Source: an uncultured Brevibacterium sp. (GTDB lineage: Bacteria > Actinomycetota > Actinomycetes > Actinomycetales > Brevibacteriaceae). From it: a DNA stretch of 11,550 bases. A model generated the notes under the pieces. The model saw nothing but the letters and a program-made list of their open reading frames with translations, was not told the origin of the DNA and searched no databases. Both the position numbers and the translations under genes were made by a program. Shown piece by piece: positions 1-5,415 of the stretch. Within the stretch, counting starts at the first letter, position 1. Each line of letters starts with the position of its first letter. The stretch is taken from assembly GCA_902489215.1 (NCBI GenBank), contig CABTZE010000056.1, positions 1 through 11,550 on the forward strand, in the 5' to 3' direction.

Positions 1-2
1 AT

Positions 3-395
3 CCCACGATCGCGTGGACGAGCTACATGCAGGGTGCCATGAAGGGCATGGACGTCGAGAAGTTCCCCAAGCGCGGCAAACTGCCGGATGTTGAAAAGCC
101 GAAGAACAAGAGCGGTGGTTCGCGCAGCGCCCCGGTGCAGCGCAACTACGACCGTCCGAGCACCAAGAAGAAGGAACAGAAGAAGGAAGAAAAGCCTAAG
201 GAAACGCAGGCACCGGAAGTCGAGAACCCGGACGAAGATTCGAAACCGGACGAGGGCGACAAGAAGGAACCGCCAAAGGAAGACGACAAGCCTAAGGAAC
301 CGGAAAAGCCGAAGCCGGAAAAGCCGAAGGAACCGGAAAAGCCTAAGCCGGAAAAGCCGCAGAAGCCCAAGTCGGATTCGTCGGGCGGCAACTGA
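3..395 (+). CDS. Class A penicillin-binding protein, C-terminal fragment (5' end outside window)
   Basis: Only the last 130 codons are present; the reading frame is open from base 3. The visible start reads PTIAWTSYMQGAMKGM, which matches the usual end of the transpeptidase domain of bifunctional PBPs, where a Trp...YM..A motif closes the fold. This family polymerises and cross-links peptidoglycan outside the membrane. The remaining ~100 residues are a low-complexity tail rich in Lys, Pro, Glu and Asp, with an 11-residue unit PKEPEKPKPEK twice in tandem, probably an extracellular, wall-associated spacer. The stop lies 3 bases before the next start, suggesting co-transcription. A PBP gene here matches the actinobacterial ponA-rpsF neighbourhood. 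The identity rests on a short conserved segment plus synteny; the catalytic residues are upstream of the window. Confidence 0.72.
   Translation, partial: PTIAWTSYMQGAMKGMDVEKFPKRGKLPDVEKPKNKSGGSRSAPVQRNYDRPSTKKKEQKKEEKPKETQAPEVENPDEDSKPDEGDKKEPPKEDDKPKEPEKPKPEKPKEPEKPKPEKPQKPKSDSSGGN
291..356 (+). repeat. Two tandem 33-bp units encoding PKEPEKPKPEK
   Basis: Bases 291-323 and 324-356 are adjacent copies of a 33-bp unit differing at two positions (T/G swaps in the CCT/CCG proline codons). They encode the Lys-Pro-Glu tail of the PBP. Partial units flank them on both sides. Such in-frame repeats can change copy number by slippage, so tail length may vary between strains. Confidence 0.85.
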
Positions 396-398
396 TCC

Positions 399-1709
399 AT
401 GCGGTCACCGGCTGATGTTGCAGCACCCCTGCTGGGTGGCGGTCGAGGAAAGTTCCTCGGTGCGCCCGGCAGGGGTTACCTGCGTTTTCAGGCGGTGGCA
501 TCGATTGCCCTGCTGGGATGTGTGGGCTTGGCCGGGATTCTGCGGCAGGTGCCGTGCATTGCGGCCGGTTGGGAAATGCCGCACGCGTCCTACCGCATGT
601 GTGCATCCCCCATTGCCAACGATCTGTTGGGCACCACATGGCCGGAAGCGCCCGGTCGTACGGGCTCTGCGCTGATCAGCCCCGCAGCCGATTGGTTTGC
701 ATCCGGTGCGGGCGCTGTTTTTTCGCCGGCAGGAAGCATGGCGATCCTTTTGGTGCTGAACTTCGCCGCGTTGCTGCTGGCGGGCATGGCGCTGTTGAGG
801 CTCCTGGGGGACTGGTCGTGGTTTGCGGTGTTCGCGCTGTCGCCCGTCATGTTCTTTTCGATTGGTCAGTCACTCGACCCGGTTGGCCTGGCTCTGGTCC
901 TGTGGGCGCTGGTGCTGGCCGGGGAGGGTCCCGATGGCAAGGCGCTGGCTGTGAAGGTACCGGCTGCCGAGGTGCCGGGCGGGTCTGCGGGCAGGCCCCT
1001 GTCGACGCTGGTGCTGGTTGCGGTCATGTTTGCGATTGCTGCTCTTATCAGTCCGCTGGCGGTTGTTGTGCTGCTCGGGTGGAGCATTGCTGCAGTGGGG
1101 CGCGGATCCACGCAGTCAGTTCTGACAGTGGTGGGCCTGTTCATGGTGATCCTGGGCGCGCTTGTTGTGATCGACGGCAGGATTGCCGGTCGAGTTCACA
1201 TGTGGCTGACCGACGGCATTGACCGCGGTTCGCTGTTCTCACTTGCTGCCTACAGGGCTGAAGGTTCGGGGCTCAACGCGGCGGCGCTCGTCGTGTTCTT
1301 TGCGGCCGCAGCAGTTGTTGCGGTTCTGCTTTTCCTGCGCTCTGGCGCCACTGCCGGCCCCCTGCCGATAACAGCGGTGCTGTTGGTGGCCGCGTTGTTG
1401 ACGGCACCTCGGGCGGGTGTTGGTGAGGCCCTGTGGCTGGTGCCGTTCGCGGCGGCAGCCGTACACAGCCTCGTGCTGCACTTCTTCTGGATGCTGTCTG
1501 AGGCCGCGCTGTTCATTGCGGTCAACCTTGCGGACGCAGATGCGATTGACCCCGGAAAGGGGTTGGCTCCGGGGTGGCTTTTCGTGTTCACGGCTCTGCG
1601 CTGGATGGCGCTCGCCAGTCTGCTGGTGTGGGTGTTCGCTGCGGGTCACCTGAAGAACGCCGATGGTGATCTGGCCGGCACCAAGCCGAGTGGCGCCAAA
1701 GCACAGTGA
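399..1709 (+). CDS. Polytopic membrane protein, Rv0051/GT87-like, between PBP and rpsF
   Basis: This 436-residue protein is strongly hydrophobic, with about nine or ten predicted membrane segments (roughly residues 31-50, 112-136, 141-157, 160-175, 203-235, 240-258, 293-313, 323-365 and 391-416). A loop after the first segment (residues 52-74) has the pattern PC...GW......Y..MC.S.I, and DRGSLF occurs near residue 275. Both resemble the actinobacterial membrane protein encoded between ponA1 and rpsF (Rv0051, DUF2029/GT87-like). GT87-like members are mannosyltransferases of GT-C type, but this one is short and Ala/Val-rich, so enzymatic activity is not assured. ATG 399 follows the PBP stop by 3 bases, and no strong Shine-Dalgarno sequence is visible, so translational coupling is likely. 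The coding region is certain; the family comes from motif memory and synteny. Confidence 0.7.
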   Translation: MRSPADVAAPLLGGGRGKFLGAPGRGYLRFQAVASIALLGCVGLAGILRQVPCIAAGWEMPHASYRMCASPIANDLLGTTWPEAPGRTGSALISPAADWFASGAGAVFSPAGSMAILLVLNFAALLLAGMALLRLLGDWSWFAVFALSPVMFFSIGQSLDPVGLALVLWALVLAGEGPDGKALAVKVPAAEVPGGSAGRPLSTLVLVAVMFAIAALISPLAVVVLLGWSIAAVGRGSTQSVLTVVGLFMVILGALVVIDGRIAGRVHMWLTDGIDRGSLFSLAAYRAEGSGLNAAALVVFFAAAAVVAVLLFLRSGATAGPLPITAVLLVAALLTAPRAGVGEALWLVPFAAAAVHSLVLHFFWMLSEAALFIAVNLADADAIDPGKGLAPGWLFVFTALRWMALASLLVWVFAAGHLKNADGDLAGTKPSGAKAQ

Positions 1710-1714
1710 CCGAC

Positions 1715-1720
1715 TAAGAT
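1715..1720 (+). promoter_or_regulatory. Candidate -10 element for the rpsF operon
   Basis: TAAGAT lies six bases after the stop of the membrane-protein gene and about 115 bases upstream of rpsF. It fits the actinobacterial -10 consensus, but no convincing -35 hexamer stands 16-18 bases upstream. Transcription from here would give an rpsF leader of about 110 bases. The operon could also receive read-through from upstream. Confidence 0.35.
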
Positions 1721-1781
1721 GGGATGGCTTGTGTCATGGCCTCGGTGTAGAACTGAGCTATGACGGAAGCACTGCACATAC

Positions 1782-1825
1782 CCTCCTGCCATGGAAAGAC
1801 CATGGCCGCTTCAGACCAAAGGAGG
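1782..1825 (+). promoter_or_regulatory. Putative S6:S18-type autoregulatory leader of rpsF
   Basis: Two stems stack around a one-sided bulge. The inner stem pairs GCCATGG (1788-1794) with CCATGGC (1800-1806) over loop AAAGA. The outer stem pairs CCTCCT (1782-1787) with AGGAGG (1820-1825), which is the rpsF Shine-Dalgarno sequence. The 13-base 3' bulge is CGCTTCAGACCAA, and CCG spans 1806-1808 at the stem/bulge junction. Known rpsF leaders bind the S6:S18 dimer through a conserved CCG in a bulged hairpin that mimics 16S rRNA helix 22. The pairings are seen directly; protein binding is inferred. Confidence 0.5.
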
Positions 1826-1835
1826 TGGGTTACAC

Positions 1836-2126
1836 GTGCGTAAGTACGAGCTCATGCTCATTCTGGAACCGGAACTCGAAGAGCGTTCCGTGGACTCCAC
1901 TGTTGAAAACCTGCTCAAGGTCGTTGCCGCTGAAGGCGGAACGGTCGACAACGTGGACGTGTGGGGCCGCCGTCGCTTCGCCTACGAAATCAACAAGAAG
2001 ACCGAAGGCTACTACGTAGTCGTCGACTTCACCGCGAAGCCGGAAACTTCACACGAACTCGACCGCCAGCTCGGCCTCAACGAGGCTGTTCTGCGCACCA
2101 AGATCCTTCGTCCCGAAGCTCAGTAA
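1836..2126 (+). CDS. rpsF: 30S ribosomal protein S6
   Basis: S6 binds the central domain of 16S rRNA as a dimer with S18 during assembly of the 30S platform. The product of 96 residues begins MRKYELMLILEPELEE, the typical S6 first strand, and contains the conserved VWGRRRFAYEINKK segment. The start is GTG at 1836: it follows AAAGGAGG (1818-1825) by 10 bases and places MRKYE at the N-terminus as in the family. An upstream in-frame ATG at 1791 would add 15 unrelated residues and lies inside the leader hairpin, so it is rejected. Length is normal. The gene opens the rpsF-ssb-rpsR-rplI operon. Confidence 0.97.
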   Translation: MRKYELMLILEPELEERSVDSTVENLLKVVAAEGGTVDNVDVWGRRRFAYEINKKTEGYYVVVDFTAKPETSHELDRQLGLNEAVLRTKILRPEAQ

Positions 2127-2166
2127 TCACTTTCGAAAACAGTCAGCGCTCAGCTAAGGAGTCAGA

Positions 2167-2754
2167 ATGGCCGGAGAAACAGTAATCACACTCGTCGGCA
2201 ACCTCACCGCGGACCCTGAACTTCGGTTCACGCCCAACGGTGCAGCAGTTGCCAACTTCACGGTCGCTTCGACTCCCCGCACTTTTGATCGCAAAGCGGG
2301 CGAATTCCGCGACGGCGAAACCCTCTTCATGCGCTGCTCCCTGTGGCGCGATGCCGCTGAAAACGTGGCTGAATCACTCAGCCGCGGTACCCGCGTCATC
2401 GTGCAGGGACGCCTGAAGTCGCGCTCCTTCGACACGAAGGAAGGCGAGCGTCGCACCGTCATGGAACTCGACGTTGACGAAATCGGCCCCAGCCTGCGCT
2501 TTGCAAAAGCACAGGTTTCGAAGGTCGAACGCTCCGGTGGATTCCAGGGCGGCGGTCAGCAGGGTGGCTACGGCGGCCAGCAGACCGGCGGCGGTTGGGG
2601 CCAGCAGGGCGGACAGCCCGGCGGCAACCAGGGTGGCGGTCAGCAGGGCGGCTACGGCGGCCAGCAGAACGACCCCTGGGCTGCATCCGATCCCAACCAG
2701 AATCAGGGCGGTGGCGGCTGGGGAAGCCCCACTGAAAGCGAACCCCCGTTCTGA
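2167..2754 (+). CDS. ssb: Single-stranded DNA-binding protein
   Basis: SSB coats single-stranded DNA as a tetramer and recruits replication and repair enzymes through its C-terminal tip. Residues 1-112 form the OB fold (ETVITLVGNLTADPELR near the N-terminus, then LFMRCSLWRDAAENVAESL and GTRVIVQGRLK). Residues 120-186 are a Gly/Gln-rich disordered linker holding the 13-residue unit QGGGQQGGYGGQQ twice (127-139 and 155-167). The protein ends TESEPPF, the acidic/PPF tip. At 195 residues it is a usual length for actinobacterial SSB. ATG 2167 follows AAGGAG with good spacing, 40 bases after rpsF. Its place between rpsF and rpsR is the conserved arrangement. Confidence 0.97.
   Translation: MAGETVITLVGNLTADPELRFTPNGAAVANFTVASTPRTFDRKAGEFRDGETLFMRCSLWRDAAENVAESLSRGTRVIVQGRLKSRSFDTKEGERRTVMELDVDEIGPSLRFAKAQVSKVERSGGFQGGGQQGGYGGQQTGGGWGQQGGQPGGNQGGGQQGGYGGQQNDPWAASDPNQNQGGGGWGSPTESEPPF
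2545..2667 (+). repeat. 39-bp direct repeats in the ssb linker (2545-2583 and 2629-2667)
   Basis: Two 39-bp copies with two C/T differences encode the QGGGQQGGYGGQQ unit of the SSB linker. A 45-base, similarly Gly/Gln-rich spacer separates them. This is a coding repeat typical of SSB tails. Confidence 0.85.
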
Positions 2755-2797
2755 TCCGCTGTGGGCCGTTACGGTCCAGCCTGCGCGCTTAGCTTTT

Positions 2798-2843
2798 AGC
2801 TATCGCCTATAGCTTTTGCGCCGACTGTTTCGACGCTTATTTT
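2798..2843 (+). terminator. Two consecutive terminator-like hairpins between ssb and rpsR
   Basis: Hairpin 1 pairs AGCTAT (2798-2803) with ATAGCT (2809-2814) over CGCCT and is followed by TTT. Hairpin 2 pairs GCGCCGA (2818-2824) with TCGACGC (2830-2836) over CTGTT, with one mismatch, followed by TTATTTT (2837-2843). Their location inside a conserved operon suggests partial termination, attenuation or an RNA-processing site rather than an operon end. The stems are short, so efficiency is uncertain. Confidence 0.42.
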
Positions 2844-2857
2844 CAACAGGAGTAAAA

Positions 2858-3097
2858 ATGGCAAAGCCGGAAATCCGGAAGCCGGTGAAGAAGAAGGCTA
2901 ACCCGCTCGGTGCGGGTGAAACCTCCTACATCGACTACAAAGACACTGCAACTCTGCGTAAGTTCATCTCTGACCGCGGCAAGATCCGTGCTCGCCGCGT
3001 GACGGGTGTGACTGTGCAGGAACAGCGCAAGATCGCCAAGGCTGTCAAGAACGCCCGCGAAATGGCGCTGCTGCCCTACACGAGCTCAGCTCGCTGA
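2858..3097 (+). CDS. rpsR: 30S ribosomal protein S18, zinc-free (C-) type
   Basis: S18 is the partner of S6 on the 30S platform. The 79-residue product contains the family core YIDYKDTATLRKFISDRGKI, then ARRVTGVTVQEQRKIAKAVKN and ends near MALLPYTSSAR. ATG 2858 is chosen because it follows CAGGAG (2846-2851) and gives the usual MAKP start; the frame is open upstream from 2816 but without a good ribosome site. The N-terminal CxxC zinc motif of C+ S18 proteins is absent (KKKANPLGAGETS replaces it), and the protein contains no cysteine. It therefore resembles the zinc-independent paralogue rather than the CVFC form of mycobacterial RpsR1. The gap from ssb is 103 bases and holds two hairpins. Confidence 0.96.
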   Translation: MAKPEIRKPVKKKANPLGAGETSYIDYKDTATLRKFISDRGKIRARRVTGVTVQEQRKIAKAVKNAREMALLPYTSSAR

Positions 3098-3113
3098 TCG
3101 GAGGGGTACTGAA

Positions 3114-3572
3114 ATGGCAAACATCAAACTCATCCTGAATCAGGAAGTTGAACGCCTCGGCGCTGCTGGTGACGTTGTCACCGTTCGCGCTGGCTACGCT
3201 CGCAACCTTCTGCTGCCCCGCGGCTGGGCTCAGCCGTGGACCGCAGGTGCTGAAAAGCAGGTTGAAGCTCTGCGTAAGGCACGTCAGGCTCGTCAGATCG
3301 CTGACCGCGAAGAGGCAATCGCTCTCAAGGAAAAGCTTGAGGCGACCACCGCTCGCATCGAAATGAAGGCCGGTAAGGGCGGCCGTCTGTTCGGTGCTGT
3401 CACGACCACCGCTGTCGCTGACGCACTGAAGGAAGCCGTCGGTCACGAATTCGACCGCCGCCAGATCGCTCTGCCGAAGCACATCAAGGAGGCCGGTTCC
3501 TACACCGCGACCGTCCGCGTGCACGACGAAATCACCGCGAACGCCAAGTTCGACGTGATCGGCAAGGCCTGA
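3114..3572 (+). CDS. rplI: 50S ribosomal protein L9
   Basis: L9 binds 23S rRNA near the base of the L1 stalk and has two globular domains joined by a long helix. The product is 152 residues, close to the usual 148-150. The N-terminal domain shows MANIKLILNQEVERLGAAGDVV and the signature VRAGYARNLLLPRGWA (residues 24-39). The connecting helix (about 45-80) is rich in Lys, Ala and Glu. The C-terminal domain carries GRLFGAVTTTAVADAL. ATG 3114 follows GGAGGGG and lies 16 bases after rpsR, so they are co-transcribed. It is the last gene of the operon; a strong terminator follows 74 bases later. Confidence 0.97.
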   Translation: MANIKLILNQEVERLGAAGDVVTVRAGYARNLLLPRGWAQPWTAGAEKQVEALRKARQARQIADREEAIALKEKLEATTARIEMKAGKGGRLFGAVTTTAVADALKEAVGHEFDRRQIALPKHIKEAGSYTATVRVHDEITANAKFDVIGKA

Positions 3573-3646
3573 TTTTCAGGTAACTGGCTTAGGCAGGCTG
3601 GGCGATTGGCCTTAACGGCTTGGCCTAGCCCGCTGGCTTAAAGCAG

Positions 3647-3690
3647 AAGCCGGGATCGACACCGTTAGGTGTTGGTCCCGGCTTTTGCGT
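3647..3690 (+). terminator. Intrinsic terminator of the rpsF-rplI operon
   Basis: Arm 3647-3663 (AAGCCGGGATCGACACC) pairs over all 17 positions, two of them G-U, with 3668-3684 across the loop GTTA. The 3' arm runs into TTTT followed by GCGTTGTTT. This is a textbook strong hairpin 74 bases after the rplI stop. Confidence 0.9.
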
Positions 3691-3722
3691 TGTTTGGGTT
3701 GGTTGGGGCGCTGGGTGGGCTA

Positions 3723-3792
3723 CTGGCCTGGATTTGCGTTGCGTGGGTGCGCCCCGACTGGTTGGGGTGGCCGCTGCTGGCCTGGATTTGCG
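3723..3792 (+). repeat. Perfect 16-bp direct repeat, copies 54 bases apart
   Basis: CTGGCCTGGATTTGCG occurs at 3723-3738 and again at 3777-3792, with an echo GATTTGCG at 3803-3810. The repeats lie downstream of the terminator, in non-coding DNA. They may be remnants of local duplication or protein-binding sites. Confidence 0.7.
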
Positions 3793-3795
3793 GTT

Positions 3796-3828
3796 TAATG
3801 CAGATTTGCGCGTTATTGCGCTGCATTA
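3796..3828. repeat. 8-bp inverted repeat TAATGCAG / CTGCATTA
   Basis: TAATGCAG (3796-3803) is matched by CTGCATTA (3821-3828) with 17 bases between. It lies about 170 bases upstream of the MHS transporter start. It could be an operator or a weak hairpin; no T tract follows. Confidence 0.45.
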
Positions 3829-3858
3829 GCGCGTGAGTTTGCATTACTGCGTGAGTTT
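3823..3858 (+). repeat. Two tandem 18-bp units
   Basis: GCATTAGCGCGTGAGTTT (3823-3840) is followed immediately by GCATTACTGCGTGAGTTT (3841-3858). The copies differ by two adjacent bases. They are non-coding and upstream of the transporter promoter candidate. Confidence 0.7.
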
Positions 3859-3920
3859 GGCCGCCGGAAGGGCCGTAGCCATCGCCTTCCCGTGTGCATC
3901 GTCGGCCATACGCCCACCAG

Positions 3921-3948
3921 TTGGACACCGTCGCAGCCGACCTAGTGA
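3921..3948 (+). promoter_or_regulatory. Candidate promoter of the MHS transporter
   Basis: TTGGAC (3921-3926) and TAGTGA (3943-3948) are separated by 16 bases and lie 46 bases before the start codon. The -35 is good, the -10 weak. It sits downstream of the repeat cluster, which could therefore hold upstream regulatory sites. Confidence 0.38.
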
Positions 3949-3993
3949 CCTCTGCCACAATGAGCCAGTTACACAGAAATGGGAAGGACACCT

Positions 3994-5289
3994 ATGAGCA
4001 TTCCGTCTGCAGCGCAGAGTCGCAGGGCCGCACTCGGTTCATTCGTCGGCGCGGTCGTCGAATGGTACGACTTTCTGCTCTACGGCCTGGTGGCGGCAAC
4101 TGTGCTGGGGCAGGTGTTCTTCCCGGAGTCGAGTCCCGTCGCATCGCGTCTGGCGGCTTTTGCAACCCTGGGTGTGGGCTTCCTGTTCAGGCCTTTGGGC
4201 GGCATCATCTTCGGCCACTTCGGTGACCGCATCGGCCGTAAGCGGATGCTCGTGTGGACTATGACCATCATGGGCGTTGCCACCGCCCTCATCGGTCTGC
4301 TGCCCACATATGCGCAGATCGGCTGGGTGGCTCCGCTGCTTTTGGTGGTTCTGCGCTGTGTGCAGGGTCTGGCCGTCGGCGGTGAGTGGGGCGGTGCGGC
4401 AATGCTTGCCGTTGAGAACGCTCCGCGGGGTCTGCGCGCACTGTTTTCGTCCGGTGTGCAGATCGGCTATTCGGTGGGTCTGCTGCTGTCGACCGCGGCG
4501 GTGTCCCTTCTCAACAGCGTCCTGTCTGACGAGGCGTTCACGGCTTGGGGCTGGCGCATCCCGTTCATCTTCAGCGCAATTCTGGTGGCCTTGGGCCTGT
4601 GGGTTCGCGCAGGGGTCGCCGAATCCCAAGAGTTCATCCAGGTCGAAAAGCGCCTGCAGGAGGAGGACACGCCGAAGCGTCTGCCGCTGTTTGAGGCGGT
4701 CCGCCGCTACCCGGCCCAGCTGGTGCAGATCATCGGTCTGCGGTTCATCGAGCTGTTCTCGATGTACGTTGTGACGACTTTCGCGCTCGCCTTTGCTGTC
4801 GACAACCTGGGCTTTGAGCGCCAGACCATGCTCAACGTCAATCTGTTCGTGGGCGGTTTGGGCATTCTGACGATCCCGCTGTTTGCCTACCTCGCTGACA
4901 GGTTCGGCCGTATGCGCGTGTACCTGTTCGGTGTGGTTGTCGGCGTGGTTTTTGCGTTCCCGTTCTTCTTCGCCCTGGACAAGGGTGCGTTCATCGGCAT
5001 TGTCATCTGCGCGATCATCTTGGTGAACATCGCCCACGATGCTGTTGTGGCTGTTCAGCAGCCGCTTTTCGCTTCGATGTTCCCGGCTGAGTTCCGGTAT
5101 TCGGGTGCTGGAACCGCCTATCAGGTGGCCGCTGCGGTTGCCGGTGGCTTCACGCCGTTTATCGCCACGTGGCTGGTTGCGATCGGCAACGGTTCGTGGC
5201 TGGGTGTTGCGATCTACTTGGTTGCCGGCTGCCTCATTTCGGGCCTGTGCGGTATCTGGGTTGCGCGCACGCACCGGGAAGCTGACTGA
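3994..5289 (+). CDS. MHS-family major facilitator (metabolite:proton symporter)
   Basis: The 431-residue inner-membrane protein has the usual 12-helix major facilitator layout. The N-terminus carries GAVVEWYDFLLYG (19-31), typical of the MHS subfamily that includes ProP, ShiA, KgtP and citrate carriers. RPLGG (66-70) and the loop 2-3 motif GHFGDRIGRKR (74-84) follow. Further on are LRCVQGLAVGGEWGGA, a second RFGRMR loop motif between the two halves, and PAEFRYSGAGTAYQ in the C-terminal half. Members import organic acids, shikimate or betaine/proline with protons; the substrate here cannot be told. ATG 3994 is preferred over ATG 3979 because GGGAAGGAC ends five bases upstream. It stands alone, with its own promoter candidate and a hairpin after the stop. 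Confidence 0.9.
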   Translation: MSIPSAAQSRRAALGSFVGAVVEWYDFLLYGLVAATVLGQVFFPESSPVASRLAAFATLGVGFLFRPLGGIIFGHFGDRIGRKRMLVWTMTIMGVATALIGLLPTYAQIGWVAPLLLVVLRCVQGLAVGGEWGGAAMLAVENAPRGLRALFSSGVQIGYSVGLLLSTAAVSLLNSVLSDEAFTAWGWRIPFIFSAILVALGLWVRAGVAESQEFIQVEKRLQEEDTPKRLPLFEAVRRYPAQLVQIIGLRFIELFSMYVVTTFALAFAVDNLGFERQTMLNVNLFVGGLGILTIPLFAYLADRFGRMRVYLFGVVVGVVFAFPFFFALDKGAFIGIVICAIILVNIAHDAVVAVQQPLFASMFPAEFRYSGAGTAYQVAAAVAGGFTPFIATWLVAIGNGSWLGVAIYLVAGCLISGLCGIWVARTHREAD

Positions 5290-5290
5290 A

Positions 5291-5310
5291 TGGCCGGCCG
5301 GTGCCGGCCA
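5291..5310. terminator. GC-rich hairpin just after the MHS transporter
   Basis: TGGCCGGC (5291-5298) and GCCGGCCA (5303-5310) form a perfect 8-bp stem with a 4-base loop, starting one base after the stop codon. No U tract follows, so it may act as a U-less actinobacterial terminator or only protect the 3' end. Confidence 0.45.
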
Positions 5311-5318
5311 GATGAATA

Positions 5319-5357
5319 ACGAGGTGCCGCTGCCCGGTTGCTGAACCTCCACCTCGT
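5319..5357. repeat. 8-bp inverted repeat ACGAGGTG / CACCTCGT upstream of the TauE/SafE gene
   Basis: ACGAGGTG (5319-5326) is exactly complementary to CACCTCGT (5350-5357), 23 bases apart. It lies directly before the -10 candidate at 5366, a position suiting an operator, or the arms may be a second weak hairpin after the MHS gene. Confidence 0.4.
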
Positions 5358-5365
5358 GAGGGTCG

Positions 5366-5371
5366 TAGGCT
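5366..5371 (+). promoter_or_regulatory. Candidate -10 element for the TauE/SafE gene
   Basis: TAGGCT, in the context GTCGTAGGCTGGGAGTG, resembles actinobacterial -10 elements and lies 44 bases before the start. The -35 region (GAACCT at 5343-5348, spacer 17) is poor. Confidence 0.33.
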
Positions 5372-5415
5372 GGGAGTGACCTGCCGGTGTCGTTGGGAAG
5401 TGGACTGCAGCGGAT

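Larger units (their letters stand above)
3573..3993. other. 421-base non-coding region between rplI and the MHS transporter
   Basis: No convincing gene is seen on either strand. It holds, in order: a possible weak structured stretch (GGGC 3600-3603 with GCCC 3628-3631), the operon terminator (3647-3690), and a G/T-rich segment with direct repeats. The repeats are GGTTGGGG at 3701 and 3760, CTGGCCTGGATTTGCG at 3723 and 3777, and an 18-bp tandem repeat at 3823-3858. An 8-bp inverted repeat (3796-3828) and a candidate promoter (3921-3948) follow. A 108-residue open frame on the minus strand spans most of it, but it is built from the repeats and runs through the terminator. Confidence 0.7.

Noticed and set aside
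88..675. 195-codon plus-strand frame across the PBP tail
   Set aside because: Arg/Lys-rich out-of-frame reading of the repetitive Lys/Pro/Glu coding region, overlapping two better-supported genes.
1791..1835. Upstream ATG start for rpsF
   Set aside because: It would add 15 residues foreign to S6, and it lies in the leader hairpin; GTG 1836 has an ideal Shine-Dalgarno sequence and family-matching N-terminus.
3045..3524. 159-codon open frame on the minus strand
   Set aside because: Antisense to rpsR and rplI, which are certain genes; no independent support.
3701..3858. Possible CRISPR array
   Set aside because: Only two copies of each repeat unit, irregular spacing, adjacent tandem copies without spacers, and no cas genes.
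3665..3991. 108-codon minus-strand frame in the rplI-MHS gap
   Set aside because: It reads through the terminator arm and the direct repeats, has no good ribosome site, and shows no protein family features.
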